A model generated the notes under the pieces. That model was not told where the DNA came from. It saw nothing but the letters and a program-made list of their open reading frames with translations, and ran no database searches. A program made the translations under genes and the position numbers. DNA of 64,000 nucleotides from Chloroflexota bacterium. GTDB taxonomy: Bacteria > Chloroflexota > Limnocylindria > QHBO01. Positions 1 to 7,604 of this stretch are shown here, one piece after another (position 1 is the first letter of the stretch; the number at the start of each line of letters is the position of its first letter). The stretch is from the NCBI GenBank assembly GCA_025699005.1, contig JAILWI010000001.1, forward strand, positions 62,001-126,000, given 5' to 3'.

Positions 1-419
1 CGACCCTGCCCGTCGCCGTCCTCATCAACGGCGGGTCGGCGTCGGCATCGGAGATCGTGGCGGCGGCACTCCAGGAGTCCGGTCGGGCGACGCTCATCGG
101 CGAGCCATCGTTCGGCAAGAACACGGTCCAGGTCTGGAGCCGGCTCGAGAACGACGGTGGCGTGCGCATCACGATCAGCCGTTGGTTCACGCCGAACCAC
201 AACAGCGTGGCCCCGGACGGGGTTCAGCCCGACATCGAGGCGGCGCGCACCGCGGAGACGCCCCCCGAGGAGGATCCCATCCTCGACGCGGCACTCGGCT
301 TCCTGGGCGACCAGCCCGTGGCCGGGGATGAGACGGGAAGCGTCCCCCAGAGCATGGGGGCCGGCGGCATCCGATGGGCCGCGGTCGTCGGCATTGTGGC
401 GCCGCGACCCATCTGCTAG
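1..419 (+). CDS. C-terminal part of an S41 (carboxyl-terminal processing) protease
   Basis: The reading frame enters from the left edge (first full codon at base 3) and stops at 417-419. The visible part is the end of the S41 catalytic domain. GGSASASEIVAAAL carries the catalytic serine nucleophile region and GEPSFGKNTVQ carries the catalytic lysine, as in CtpA/Prc proteases, which cleave C-terminal tails of exported proteins. The strand following GKNTVQ and the TPNHNSVAPDGVQPDI segment are also typical. The last 40 residues are low complexity. The PDZ domain and signal sequence must lie outside the window. It is the only rightward gene before smpB. Confidence 0.9.
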   Translation, partial: TLPVAVLINGGSASASEIVAAALQESGRATLIGEPSFGKNTVQVWSRLENDGGVRITISRWFTPNHNSVAPDGVQPDIEAARTAETPPEEDPILDAALGFLGDQPVAGDETGSVPQSMGAGGIRWAAVVGIVAPRPIC

Positions 420-452
420 CATCCCCGCCAACGAAAGGAGGTGGTGTTGCTG

Positions 453-494
453 ATGGATAGTTCCACGCACGCCACCACCGAGGCGGTGGCCTGA
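453..494 (+). CDS. possible 13-residue leader peptide upstream of smpB
   Basis: A strong Shine-Dalgarno run, AAAGGAGG at 434-441, precedes a very short frame, ATG at 453 to TGA at 492-494, reading MDSSTHATTEAVA. In-frame TTG (447) and GTG (444) offer earlier starts. A GC-rich hairpin follows at 524-548. The order strong SD, tiny ORF, hairpin, gene resembles a translated leader or attenuator in front of smpB, but no family is recognised and the ORF could be chance. Confidence 0.3.
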   Translation: MDSSTHATTEAVA

Positions 495-523
495 CACAGC
501 TTCGCGTGGTGTAGCGACGGAGA

Positions 524-548
524 AGAGCCGGCCGATACGGCCGGCTCT
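524..548 (+). terminator. 10-bp GC hairpin between protease and smpB (terminator or attenuator)
   Basis: AGAGCCGGCC at 524-533 pairs perfectly with GGCCGGCTCT at 539-548 around a GATAC loop. It is followed by CTCC rather than a U-tract. It may end the S41 protease transcript or attenuate smpB. The 3' arm and tail (GGCTCTCTCCAT) resemble the second hairpin in the ABC-transporter leader near 22000. Confidence 0.5.
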
Positions 549-602
549 CTCCATGTCCGCCTCCAGCCGGCGTTCCCATCCCAGTTTCTGCAGCCAGGAC
601 CG

Positions 603-1067
603 ATGCCCGACGAGACGATCGCGGTCAACCGCCGAGCCCGCCACGACTACGCCATCGAGGACACCCTCGAGGCGGGCATCGTGCTGACCGGAACCGAGAT
701 CAAGAGCGTCCGCGAGCACAAGGTGAACATCGCCGAGGCGTACGCGCGCATCGAGAAGGGCGAGGCCTGGCTCATCGGCGCCCACATCGCGGAGTACTCA
801 CAGGGCAACCGCAACAACCATCCGCCCACGAGGACGCGCAAGCTGCTGCTCCACCGCGACCAGATCGCCGAGCTCACCGGCCTGCAATCGGCCAAGGGTC
901 TGACCATCGTCCCGCTGCGGATGTACCTCACCCGGGGGCGCGCGAAGCTCGAGCTCGGCGTGGCGCGCGGCAAGAAGACGCACGACAAGCGCCGATCCAT
1001 CGCCGAGCGCGACATGCGCCGCGAGCTCGACCGGGAGTCGAAGCAGGCGGGCCGGATCAAGCTCTGA
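603..1067 (+). CDS. smpB: SsrA-binding protein SmpB
   Basis: A 154-residue protein of normal SmpB length that binds tmRNA and carries it into stalled ribosomes for trans-translation. Family signatures are visible along its length: an N-terminal NRRARHDYAIEDTLEAGI, the TGTEIKSVREHKVNI motif of the OB-fold, then GAHIAEYSQGNRNNH, and the basic C-terminal tail GKKTHDKRRSIAERD that enters the ribosomal A site. The gene lies directly upstream of ssrA, a common arrangement for this functional pair. The ATG start fits the usual N-terminus, although no strong Shine-Dalgarno sequence is close to it. Confidence 0.97.
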   Translation: MPDETIAVNRRARHDYAIEDTLEAGIVLTGTEIKSVREHKVNIAEAYARIEKGEAWLIGAHIAEYSQGNRNNHPPTRTRKLLLHRDQIAELTGLQSAKGLTIVPLRMYLTRGRAKLELGVARGKKTHDKRRSIAERDMRRELDRESKQAGRIKL

Positions 1068-1090
1068 TCGCATCTCAATTAGCACGGGTG

Positions 1091-1119
1091 TTCACATCGG
1101 TGCACCCGTCTGCTACAAT
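1091..1119 (+). promoter_or_regulatory. promoter of ssrA
   Basis: TTCACA (1091-1096) and TACAAT (1114-1119) are separated by 17 bases, with TGC directly before the -10, which gives an extended -10. Transcription would begin near 1126, about 13 bases before the mature tmRNA 5' end, consistent with RNase P trimming of a short leader. Confidence 0.75.
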
Positions 1120-1138
1120 CGGTGTCCGATCGGTTCGT

Positions 1139-1501
1139 GGGGATGTCAGGTTTCGACAGTGCCCGGGGACCGAGAATCGCAGGTCGAGGTTGCTCGCAGG
1201 CCTCGTTAATCAGCGAGCACTTGCTGTAACTGGCAACGATAGTTACGCCTTCGCTGCTTAGGCAGTGAACATCGACGCCGTCCCCCCTCCCCGGACGGCG
1301 AAGATGTCATTAGGGGAGGTGCGGCGTCGCCGACTCCGGTGAGCGGCGTCAAAGAGCCGAGAGGCATCACCGGATAGCAGGCGAAGCACCCCGCCGGTCG
1401 GGGGCCCGCCACGCGAAACGCAAGTTGGCCGGAAATACCTGTAGGAAGTTCTCGGCGACCGTGTTCTGGACGGGGAGTTCGATTCTCCCCCATCTCCACC
1501 A
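1139..1501 (+). ncRNA. ssrA: transfer-messenger RNA (tmRNA)
   Basis: The 5' end GGGGATG (1139-1145) pairs over 7 bp with CATCTCC (1491-1497), followed by A and an encoded CCA at 1499-1501. The 5' side continues with the conserved D-like segment GTCAGGTTTCGACAG. The 3' side has a T-arm with stem GGGAG/CTCCC around TTCGATT. The tag reading frame lies at 1232-1261. Length is about 363 nt, normal for a one-piece tmRNA with pseudoknots. The RNA acts with SmpB, encoded immediately upstream, to rescue stalled ribosomes. Its own promoter is at 1091-1119 and a terminator hairpin follows at 1518-1540. Confidence 0.95.
1232..1261 (+). other. tmRNA proteolysis-tag reading frame
   Basis: The frame GGC AAC GAT ... 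GCT GCT TAG encodes GNDSYAFAA then stop, which would be added after the alanine carried by tmRNA. The NDSYAFAA ending matches the general form of bacterial tags, whose hydrophobic -AA terminus is recognised by ClpXP-type proteases. The resume codon appears to be GGC rather than the more common GCA. Confidence 0.85.
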
Positions 1502-1517
1502 CTTCACCAGCTCCGAC

Positions 1518-1540
1518 ACGGCGGCCCCTCGGGCCGCCGT
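1518..1540 (+). terminator. terminator hairpin after ssrA
   Basis: ACGGCGGCCC (1518-1527) and GGGCCGCCGT (1531-1540) form a perfect 10-bp stem with a 3-base loop, starting 16 bases after the tmRNA CCA end. The U-tract is poor (TCGTC), as is usual for high-GC genomes. Confidence 0.65.
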
Positions 1541-1635
1541 TCGTCATGCCGTCCCGAGCCGCTGGATCGTTGACCCCCTGTGCTACCGTCCCGTGGCGGG
1601 TCGGGGGGCCGTGCATGACGGAGGGTGTCGATCGC

Positions 1636-2163
1636 ATGGATTTCTCCAAGCTCAGCCAGAACGAGAAGCTGGCCGTCTACGGCGCGGGCGCCGTGATCAT
1701 CGGGGGTCTGGTCGGATACAGCTACGGGCTGACGGTGCTCGCGGTCCTGGCGGCCATCGCCATGCTCGCCATCGTTCTCCTGCCGCAGATCTCGCCGGGG
1801 ACGAATCTGCCCGGCTCCCGGGGGAGCCTCATGCTCCTCGCCGGGGGCGTGGCGGGGGTGGTGCTGGCACTGGCGCTGCTGCTGTTCCTCGGCACGATTT
1901 TCGTGGCCTTCAACATTCGCGACCTGTTCTTCCTCATCGCGGTCGCCGGTGGCCTGCTGATGGCCTGGGTCGGATGGCGAGAGTTCCAGGCGGAGGGCGG
2001 CAAGTTCCAGGTGGGATCGTCCTCGAGCACAGCGGCTCCCCCGGCAGCGCCCTCGGCGTCATCGGAGCCGGCACGTTCCGACGACGCGGTGGAGCCGGTC
2101 GCAACGGAGCACGCCGACACCCCGCCGGCTGAGCACCAACCGGAGGATCGGCCCAGCACCTGA
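1636..2163 (+). CDS. small multi-pass membrane protein, unknown function
   Basis: A 175-residue protein starting at ATG 1636, about 10 bases after GGAGGG (1620-1625). An upstream in-frame extension is rejected because it lacks this spacing. Residues about 10-55 hold one or two hydrophobic segments (AVIIGGLVGYSYGLTVLAVL and a following one), about 65-95 another, and about 97-112 a fourth. The C-terminal 60 residues are Ala/Ser/Pro/Glu-rich and probably disordered in the cytoplasm. I recognise no family. It converges with the leftward gene at 2167 with almost no spacer. Confidence 0.7.
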   Translation: MDFSKLSQNEKLAVYGAGAVIIGGLVGYSYGLTVLAVLAAIAMLAIVLLPQISPGTNLPGSRGSLMLLAGGVAGVVLALALLLFLGTIFVAFNIRDLFFLIAVAGGLLMAWVGWREFQAEGGKFQVGSSSSTAAPPAAPSASSEPARSDDAVEPVATEHADTPPAEHQPEDRPST

Positions 2164-2166
2164 GGC

Positions 2167-2598
2167 TCAGCCCCCGCCCAGCAGCTCCTCGACGCGGCCG
2201 CGAATCAACGCGGCCGCGTCGACGCGTTCCCCCAGGGTGCGGTTGAGACGGGCGATCGTGACGTCCGCGGCAAGGCCATCATCGACGGCGTCCACCGCCT
2301 CCGCGAGGAGGGCGCGACGGGCGTCATCGGCCTCGTGCTCGGCCACGTGGCGAACGAGCGAGCCGATGTCCCCGAGCGTCGCCGCCAGGTCGTCCGGGGG
2401 AGGGTCCAGCGCGTCCTCGAAGTAGAGGGCGGCAAGGGCGAGGAGCTCGCGGGGCTCCGCGGCAACGCGGAGCGCATCGTGTCCCACCGCCCCGATGACC
2501 AGGGCATAGCCGTCATCGAGCGTCGGAGCGAACCCGACCCACGGACCGTCGGGTACGGTCCGCCCCACCGCGCATGCCGCCGCCTCCATCGGCCGCAC
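2167..2598 (-). CDS. hypothetical protein downstream of jag
   Basis: A 143-residue, acidic, Ala/Leu-rich protein, probably mostly helical after an N-terminal segment containing WVGFAPTLDDGYALVIG. No signal peptide or transmembrane segment is apparent and no family is recognised. It lies 19 bases after the jag stop on the same strand, so it is probably the last gene of the rpmH-rnpA-yidD-yidC-jag transcript. The start could be GTG at 2598 or ATG at 2589. Confidence 0.65.
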   Translation of the reverse strand: MRPMEAAACAVGRTVPDGPWVGFAPTLDDGYALVIGAVGHDALRVAAEPRELLALAALYFEDALDPPPDDLAATLGDIGSLVRHVAEHEADDARRALLAEAVDAVDDGLAADVTIARLNRTLGERVDAAALIRGRVEELLGGG

Positions 2599-2617
2599 GG
2601 CTCGTGCGCGCCGGGTC

Positions 2618-3670
2618 CTACTCCTTGACCTGGCTGGCGGGCAGCACCACGATCCGACGATTCGGCTCGACGCCGACGCTCTGGGTGCGGATCCGCGGAT
2701 TCTCGAGCAGGGCCATGTGGACGACCCGGCGCTCGATCGCCGGCATCGCCTCGAGCTGGATGATCTTCCCGCTCTGGATCACGCGCTTGGCGGCGCGCTC
2801 GGCCACGTCGCGCAGCTGCTGCTCGCGGCGACCACGATAGTTCTCCACGTCGATCGCGATGCGGTGGTGCTGACCCTCCCGGCGTCCGACGATGAGATTG
2901 ACGATGTGCTGCAGGCTCGCCAGCTTCTCGCCACGGCGGCCGATCAGAGCTCCGAGGTCGTCGCCCTGCACGTTGAGACGCGCCGCGTCGCCACCGCTGG
3001 CGATCTCGACGGTCCCCTTGAGATCCATCAGGCCGAGCATCTCGGTGAGGACGGTGCGAGCGGTCTCGAGCGTCGCGCGCTCTTCGTCACTCAGCTCGTC
3101 GACCGGCTTGCCGGAGACGAAGGGGGCGGGCTCGCGGCCACCGCGGTCGGCGCGCGGCTCACGCGGTCCGCGGTCGGGTCGCGGCTCGCGGACGGCGTGC
3201 TCGCGGTCGCGTCCGTTGCGGCCACGGCCGCCACGACCCCGGCTGCCCCGGCTCCGGCGTGCGGCGTCGGCGCGCTCGAGCTCCGCGACCTGCTCGTCGG
3301 CATCGGCGGCGGCTGCCTCGAGATCGACCGGCGCGGCCTCCTCGGCGGGTGCCTCTGCGTCGGCCGTGGCCTCGCGGTCGGCGTCATCGTCGGCGGTGGC
3401 GACCGGTGCCGCGGACTCGCTTCGCGAGCGGCCCCCGCGTGGCGCGCGCTCGGCGGGCGCGGGGGTTTCCTCGCGCACGGAATCGGCGGCGGCGACGGCG
3501 GACTTCGGTGCGGCCAGGATGCGCGCCTCCTCGGCGCCCACCCCCAGGACGCCACGGCTGCCCTGGGCCAGGATCTCGATGTCGAGGTCTCCGAGGTCGG
3601 ATCCGAACTCCGCCATTGCGGCCCGGATCGCCTCTTCGACGTTCTTACCCGTGAACTCTCGGAATGTCAT
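2618..3670 (-). CDS. jag: Jag/KhpB family RNA-binding protein (Jag_N-KH-R3H)
   Basis: A 350-residue protein. The start at 3670 gives MTFREFTGKNVEEAI and overlaps the yidC stop as ATGA, so the longer upstream frame is rejected. Residues 1-52 are the Jag_N domain (GSRGVLGVG). About 53-200 is a long low-complexity linker, first Ala/Glu/Asp-rich and then Arg/Gly/Pro-rich. A KH domain with GALIGRRGEKLASLQHIVN follows at roughly 210-280. A C-terminal R3H-type domain contains AIERRVVHMALLENPRI. The family binds RNA and influences cell wall growth and membrane protein expression. The RGG-like linker is longer than in Bacillus Jag. It belongs to the conserved yidC-jag pair. Confidence 0.93.
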   Translation of the reverse strand: MTFREFTGKNVEEAIRAAMAEFGSDLGDLDIEILAQGSRGVLGVGAEEARILAAPKSAVAAADSVREETPAPAERAPRGGRSRSESAAPVATADDDADREATADAEAPAEEAAPVDLEAAAADADEQVAELERADAARRSRGSRGRGGRGRNGRDREHAVREPRPDRGPREPRADRGGREPAPFVSGKPVDELSDEERATLETARTVLTEMLGLMDLKGTVEIASGGDAARLNVQGDDLGALIGRRGEKLASLQHIVNLIVGRREGQHHRIAIDVENYRGRREQQLRDVAERAAKRVIQSGKIIQLEAMPAIERRVVHMALLENPRIRTQSVGVEPNRRIVVLPASQVKE

Positions 3671-4806
3671 CGCTTTCGACCTCGTCGCTTGGCGCTGCCC
3701 TTTGCCTTGTTCGCGGGGCGTGGCTTCGAGCCACGATTCGCGTTCGGTGAGGGCGCGCGAGATGGTGCGGGTGTGGCGTCCTCGCTCGACGTGGCGTCCG
3801 GCTCGATGCGCTTCGGACGCGGCGCGCTGACCACCTCCGGCGTCGGCGCCCACGAGGGCTGCCAGCCGAAGAGCGGGAAGAGGTTGCCCCAACCCATGAT
3901 GAGGAACTGCTGGACCACGAGGTACGCGGTGTACACGATCCAGTAGAGGATCAGGCCGCTCGGGAAGATGCCGCCCCAGATGATGGTGAGCAGGGGGAAC
4001 GTATAGATCATCGTGCTCGTCATGCTGGAGGTCGGGTCGTCGCCGTTCGGCCGCGGGCTCGTCATCTTGACCTGCACGAACTGCAGGATCGCGGCGATGA
4101 CGGCCAGGAGAGAGAGCGCGAACCCGCCGAACAGCGGGAGCGCGAAGACGGTGTCGATCTGGGCGAGGTCGAGCCCCAGCAGCCAGCCGACGGATGTGTT
4201 GACGTGGTCGTTGAGCTTGACCGGGTCGATGAGCTGGCAGTTCAGCGGCAGGAACTGCGGGAGCTGGCTGTACTCGGGCAGGTTGCAGGCCCCGTCGAAG
4301 GCGACGCGATAGTGATCCGCCGTCCCCGCCACCTTCTCGACGACGTTCGCAGACTGGAGCGCCTCGAAGGCGGCCCGGTTGTCGTCGTTGACCGTGAATC
4401 CTTGGATCACGCCCGACGCGCGGATCAGCGCCTGGTACAGGGCGAACAGGATCGGCAGCTGGAGGATCACCGGCAGGCAGCCGGCGGCGGGATTGACGCC
4501 GTGCTCCTTGTAGAGCGCCATGGTCTCCTCGGAGACCTTCTGGCGGTTGCCCTTGTGCTTGCGCTGCACCTCGCGGATGAGTGGCTGCATCCGCTGCATC
4601 TCCTTCTGCGAGCGGATCTGCCGCACGAAGAGGGGAGCCAGAATGGTGCGGATGATGATCGTGAAGACGATGATCGCCAGCGCGAAGTCGAAGAACGGGA
4701 TCTGGAACAGCGCGACGAGCAGGTTGAAGAGCGGCAGGAAGAAGACGTCCCAGGGCGGCGTGAAGTGCTCGATCCCCAGGAATCCCGCGCCGATGATCGG
4801 GGTCAA
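3667..4806 (-). CDS. yidC: membrane protein insertase YidC/Oxa1
   Basis: A 379-residue Oxa1-family insertase that inserts and folds inner-membrane proteins with or without SecYEG. After an N-terminal membrane segment (FFLPLFNLLVALFQIPFF) comes the signature core: FALAIIVFTIIIRTILAPL, the cytoplasmic hairpin QKEMQRMQPLIREVQRKHKG, then CLPVILQLPILFALYQAL, and later transmembrane segments including a C-terminal VVQQFLIMGW. A 60-residue periplasmic loop with two cysteines (CNLPEYSQ...NCQLID) lies between core helices. The tail is very basic, as in ribosome-binding YidC tails. It lacks the large Gram-negative P1 domain. Confidence 0.96.
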   Translation of the reverse strand: MTPIIGAGFLGIEHFTPPWDVFFLPLFNLLVALFQIPFFDFALAIIVFTIIIRTILAPLFVRQIRSQKEMQRMQPLIREVQRKHKGNRQKVSEETMALYKEHGVNPAAGCLPVILQLPILFALYQALIRASGVIQGFTVNDDNRAAFEALQSANVVEKVAGTADHYRVAFDGACNLPEYSQLPQFLPLNCQLIDPVKLNDHVNTSVGWLLGLDLAQIDTVFALPLFGGFALSLLAVIAAILQFVQVKMTSPRPNGDDPTSSMTSTMIYTFPLLTIIWGGIFPSGLILYWIVYTAYLVVQQFLIMGWGNLFPLFGWQPSWAPTPEVVSAPRPKRIEPDATSSEDATPAPSRAPSPNANRGSKPRPANKAKGSAKRRGRKR

Positions 4807-4821
4807 ATCGCTCTCTCTCGT

Positions 4822-5028
4822 CTAGCGGACCGGGTCATAGCCGCCCGGATGGAAGGGATTGCATCGGCCGATGCGCTTCGCGCCCATCCAGCTCCCGCGT
4901 AAGAGCCCGTGGCGCTCGATCGCCTGGTAGGTGTAGTGCGAGCAGGTGGGCGAATAGCGACAGCTCGGTGGCATCCAGAACGTCAGCTTCTGGTAGGCCC
5001 TGATGAGCCCGAGCCCGATAATCTTCAT
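4822..5028 (-). CDS. yidD: membrane protein insertion efficiency factor YidD
   Basis: A 68-residue protein with the full YidD signature: an N-terminal [10 protein letters not shown] amphipathic segment, [19 protein letters not shown] with the conserved cysteine pair, and the closing [13 protein letters not shown]. YidD assists YidC-dependent insertion at the inner face of the membrane. Its start overlaps the rnpA stop as ATGA and yidC follows 15 bases downstream, the classical order. Confidence 0.96.
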   Translation of the reverse strand: MKIIGLGLIRAYQKLTFWMPPSCRYSPTCSHYTYQAIERHGLLRGSWMGAKRIGRCNPFHPGGYDPVR

Positions 5029-5360
5029 CCACCGATCTCCGATCGGGCCAGCAGCGCGTCGATCGCCTCTGCCAGCTCTGCATGGCTGGCGTCACCCGCG
5101 GCTGGCCGCGCGATCAGGAGGATGTCCCATCCGGGACCGATCCGTCCGATCCGCTCGCGGAGCAGGCTCCGCAGGCGACGTCGCACTCGATTTCGTTGAA
5201 CCGCCCCTCCGAGCGTCCGGGGGGTCGACAGACCGATTCGCGTCTCGCCCCGATCCGTCCGCATCCAGCGCAGGACGAGGGTCGGGGTCGAACGCGCGGT
5301 GCCGTGACGCCCGATGGCATCGAAGTCCGCGCGGCGCCGAAGCATCGGCAGCACGGGCAC
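5025..5360 (-). CDS. rnpA: ribonuclease P protein component
   Basis: About 111 residues. It contains [14 protein letters not shown], which begins the RnpA fold, a central strand region ([20 protein letters not shown]), and the RNR motif [19 protein letters not shown] that binds the RNase P RNA and pre-tRNA leader. The protein supports 5' maturation of tRNAs and tmRNA. The exact start is uncertain: GTG at 5360, GTG at 5354 and ATG at 5345 are all possible, and longer frames would run through rpmH. It lies between rpmH (23-base gap) and yidD. Confidence 0.93.
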   Translation of the reverse strand: MPVLPMLRRRADFDAIGRHGTARSTPTLVLRWMRTDRGETRIGLSTPRTLGGAVQRNRVRRRLRSLLRERIGRIGPGWDILLIARPAAGDASHAELAEAIDALLARSEIGG

Positions 5361-5383
5361 GGCCTCGACCAGCCGATCCTGCG

Positions 5384-5518
5384 TCAGACGGTGAGTCGCT
5401 TGCGCCCCTTGGCCCGACGCCGAGCGAGCACGCGGCGTCCGCCCTTCGTAGCCATGCGGGCCATGAAGCCATGCTCGCGCTTGCGCGAGCGCTTCTTGGG
5501 CTGATACGTCCTCTTCAT
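5384..5518 (-). CDS. rpmH: 50S ribosomal protein L34
   Basis: A 44-residue basic protein with the L34 signature [18 protein letters not shown] followed by [19 protein letters not shown]. It is a structural component of the large ribosomal subunit. It is the first gene of the leftward rpmH-rnpA-yidD-yidC-jag operon, transcribed divergently from dnaA, with a strong promoter about 115 bases upstream. Confidence 0.98.
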   Translation of the reverse strand: MKRTYQPKKRSRKREHGFMARMATKGGRRVLARRRAKGRKRLTV

Positions 5519-5574
5519 GGATGCGTGCCGTTCCTCGTTCAACGTTCGCGATCCGGGCCGTCAAACACACGAAC

Positions 5575-5593
5575 GGCTGGCTTCTCGCCAGCC
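5575..5593 (-). promoter_or_regulatory. hairpin in the rpmH 5' leader
   Basis: GGCTGGC (5575-5581) and GCCAGCC (5587-5593) form a perfect 7-bp stem with a 5-base loop in the transcribed leader of rpmH, about 57 bases before the start codon. It could be a mild attenuator or mRNA stability element; no known r-protein leader is recognised. Confidence 0.4.
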
Positions 5594-5633
5594 TTCGCAC
5601 GACGACGGTTGGCCCGTCTCGCTCTGGTGCGCG

Positions 5634-5662
5634 ATTCTACCGACGCGTGTCGAACGGGTCAA
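5634..5662 (-). promoter_or_regulatory. promoter of the rpmH-rnpA operon
   Basis: Read leftward, TTGACC (complement of 5657-5662) and TAGAAT (complement of 5634-5639) are separated by exactly 17 bases. This is the best sigma-70-type promoter match in the divergent rpmH/dnaA region and would start a leader of about 110 nt. Confidence 0.75.
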
Positions 5663-5730
5663 ACAGGAGCCACGCCGGGACGGCGCGCTTGCTTGCTCGG
5701 CGGCCGCGGAAGGTCGAATGTGTCGTTCCA

Positions 5731-5760
5731 TTGCCCCGCGGTTTGGGGCGCTGCTATAGT
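5731..5760 (+). promoter_or_regulatory. likely dnaA promoter
   Basis: TTGCCC (5731-5736) and TATAGT (5755-5760) are separated by 18 bases, with TGC before the -10. Transcription would start near 5767, about 100 bases before the dnaA ATG. The rest of the 351-bp rpmH/dnaA spacer shows no convincing DnaA boxes. Confidence 0.6.
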
Positions 5761-5869
5761 GGCCCGACCCCCGGCCCGGACCGCCCGAAATGACGTCCGA
5801 TCTCGGCTCGGAGGCGGACTCATCAGCCCAGGCGGGACCCCCGCAGATCGGTTCGGAGCACGTCGTTTG

Positions 5870-7213
5870 ATGGATGCGAAGCAGGTATGGCGCGCCGCCC
5901 TCGGCGAGCTTCAGGTCTCCCTCTCCCCGGCCAACTTCGAGACCTGGCTGAAGGACACCGAGCTCATCGAGATCGACGACAACCGCTATCGCATCTCGGC
6001 ACCCAACGGCTTCGCCCGCGACTGGCTCGACAACCGCTACCGCCCGCTCATCAGCCAGACGCTGGCGCGCGTCGTCGGCGGATCCGTGCAGCTCGAGTTC
6101 GTCGTCGCGGATGCGTCGGGGCCCGTGCCGGAGCAGGTCGACGAGGAGACCCGCGTCCAGATGCCGCCGCTCAGCGCCGGCGGGAACGCGATCAACCTCA
6201 ACACGCGGTACACGTTCAACAACTTCATCGTCGGGTCCGCCAACCGCCTGGCCCATGCCGCGGCGCTGTCCGTGGCCGAGCGCCCGGGGCACGCCTACAA
6301 CCCGCTCTTCCTGTACGGCGGGGTGGGTCTCGGCAAGACCCACCTCATGCACGCCATCGGCAACGCGGTGGCCGCGAAGTTCCCCCGCAAGCGGATCCTC
6401 TACGCGACGAGCGAGAAGTTCACGAACGACTTCATCAACTCGATCCGCGAGCAGAAGATGGAGGACTTCCGCGGTCGGTATCGGCGCATCGACGTCCTCC
6501 TCATCGACGACATCCAGTTCATCGCCGAGCGGGAGCGAACACAGGAAGAGTTCTTCCACACCTTCAACGCCATCCACGAGGCCGGCAAGCAGGTCGTCCT
6601 GAGCTCCGATCGGCCGCCGAAGGCGATCACGACCCTCGAAGAGCGCCTCCGCAGCCGATTCGAGTGGGGGCTGATCGCGGACCTGACCCCACCGGACCTC
6701 GAGACGCGCATCGCGATCCTGCGAAGCAAGGCCGAGGACCAGCTCCACCTGATTCCGTCCGAGGTCATCGACTTCATCGCGCGCAAGGTCGTGAGCAACG
6801 TCCGGGAGCTGGAGGGCGCGCTGAACCGCGTCGTCGCCTACGCCAGCATGAGCGGCATGCCGGTGAACATCGAGCTCGCCAGCGCGGTCCTCAGCAACGT
6901 GATGTACAACCCGCGCAAGCGATCGATCACCCCGCAGCGCATCGTGCGCGCGGTGGCCGACTACTACGGGGTCAACCTCGACCAGCTGCGGTCCAGCAAG
7001 CGCGACCGCGCCATCGTCGTTCCGCGCCAGATCGCGATGTTCCTCATTCGCGAGGAGACCGACATCAGCCTTCTCCGGATCGGCGCGGAGCTCGGAGGCC
7101 GGGACCACTCGACGGTGCTGCATGCCTACGACAAGATCGCGCGCGAGCTCCAGGAGAATGACGAGATGCGGCGCGAAATCAGCGCCGTGCGGGAGATGAT
7201 CTACTCCGAGTGA
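5870..7213 (+). CDS. dnaA: chromosomal replication initiator protein DnaA
   Basis: A 447-residue protein of standard length. The start is ATG 5870 ([15 protein letters not shown]), with GGAG at 5855-5858. Domain I (about 1-80) contains FETWLKDTE. After a short linker, the AAA+ domain III contains [17 protein letters not shown], Walker [17 protein letters not shown], Walker [10 protein letters not shown] and sensor segments. Domain IV ends in the DNA-binding signature [15 protein letters not shown]. It binds DnaA boxes and opens the origin; the boxes lie just downstream in the dnaA-dnaN gap. Confidence 0.98.
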   Translation: MDAKQVWRAALGELQVSLSPANFETWLKDTELIEIDDNRYRISAPNGFARDWLDNRYRPLISQTLARVVGGSVQLEFVVADASGPVPEQVDEETRVQMPPLSAGGNAINLNTRYTFNNFIVGSANRLAHAAALSVAERPGHAYNPLFLYGGVGLGKTHLMHAIGNAVAAKFPRKRILYATSEKFTNDFINSIREQKMEDFRGRYRRIDVLLIDDIQFIAERERTQEEFFHTFNAIHEAGKQVVLSSDRPPKAITTLEERLRSRFEWGLIADLTPPDLETRIAILRSKAEDQLHLIPSEVIDFIARKVVSNVRELEGALNRVVAYASMSGMPVNIELASAVLSNVMYNPRKRSITPQRIVRAVADYYGVNLDQLRSSKRDRAIVVPRQIAMFLIREETDISLLRIGAELGGRDHSTVLHAYDKIARELQENDEMRREISAVREMIYSE

Positions 7214-7604
7214 GCAGGTGCCGGATCGTGACCGAAACTGGCGCGAGCTGGCACCAGTGCGCCGCTTTTGGTGGATAAGTGGCCCGTTCTCGTGGATATC
7301 TCGAGGTCGATGTGGACAATCGGCACTCATTCCGAAACACCGGGGTAGGCTCCATCCACCGGCGACGACCAGCATCCCACCACGGCTGCCCCGTCCTGCC
7401 GGCCGATATCGACACCGACGCCCCGGGTTATCCGCACCGCCTCGCACGCTCGTTCGAGCACCGCAAAGCCCGGCTCTTCCACACCGTCCACACGCCTACG
7501 GGGGACGGCGACGGATAGGTATTCTTCTCTTGAACCGATAGAACGTGAACCAGCGATCCGTGGACAACCCGCATGGTCCATGGCACTGAACAGATGAGGT
7601 CAGC
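7214..7604 (+). other. probable chromosomal origin (oriC) in the dnaA-dnaN gap
   Basis: A 391-bp gap with no supportable gene. It contains several DnaA-box-like 9-mers: GGTGGATAA (7270-7278), TGTGGACAA (7311-7319, exact complement of TTGTCCACA), TTATCCGCA (7428-7436), CGTGGACAA (7559-7567), and weaker CGTGGATAT (7291-7299) and CCGTCCACA (7484-7492). Boxes occur in both orientations. The least GC-rich stretch, near 7518-7550, is a candidate unwinding element. Location between dnaA and dnaN is the commonest oriC position in bacteria. Confidence 0.75.

Noticed and set aside
1425-2132. 235-residue frame overlapping the end of ssrA
   Set aside because: It begins inside the tmRNA and is out of frame with the membrane protein at 1636, which has a good SD and hydrophobic segments.
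5003-5869. Upstream extension of dnaA to 5003
   Set aside because: It crosses yidD, rnpA, rpmH and two promoters; DnaA has its canonical N-terminus at 5870.
5561-7447. 628-residue frame antisense to dnaA
   Set aside because: Complement of a strongly conserved gene, with composition typical of a high-GC shadow frame.
7218-7541. Small ORFs in the dnaA-dnaN gap
   Set aside because: They overlap several DnaA boxes, lack ribosome sites and have no conserved features; the gap is better explained as oriC.
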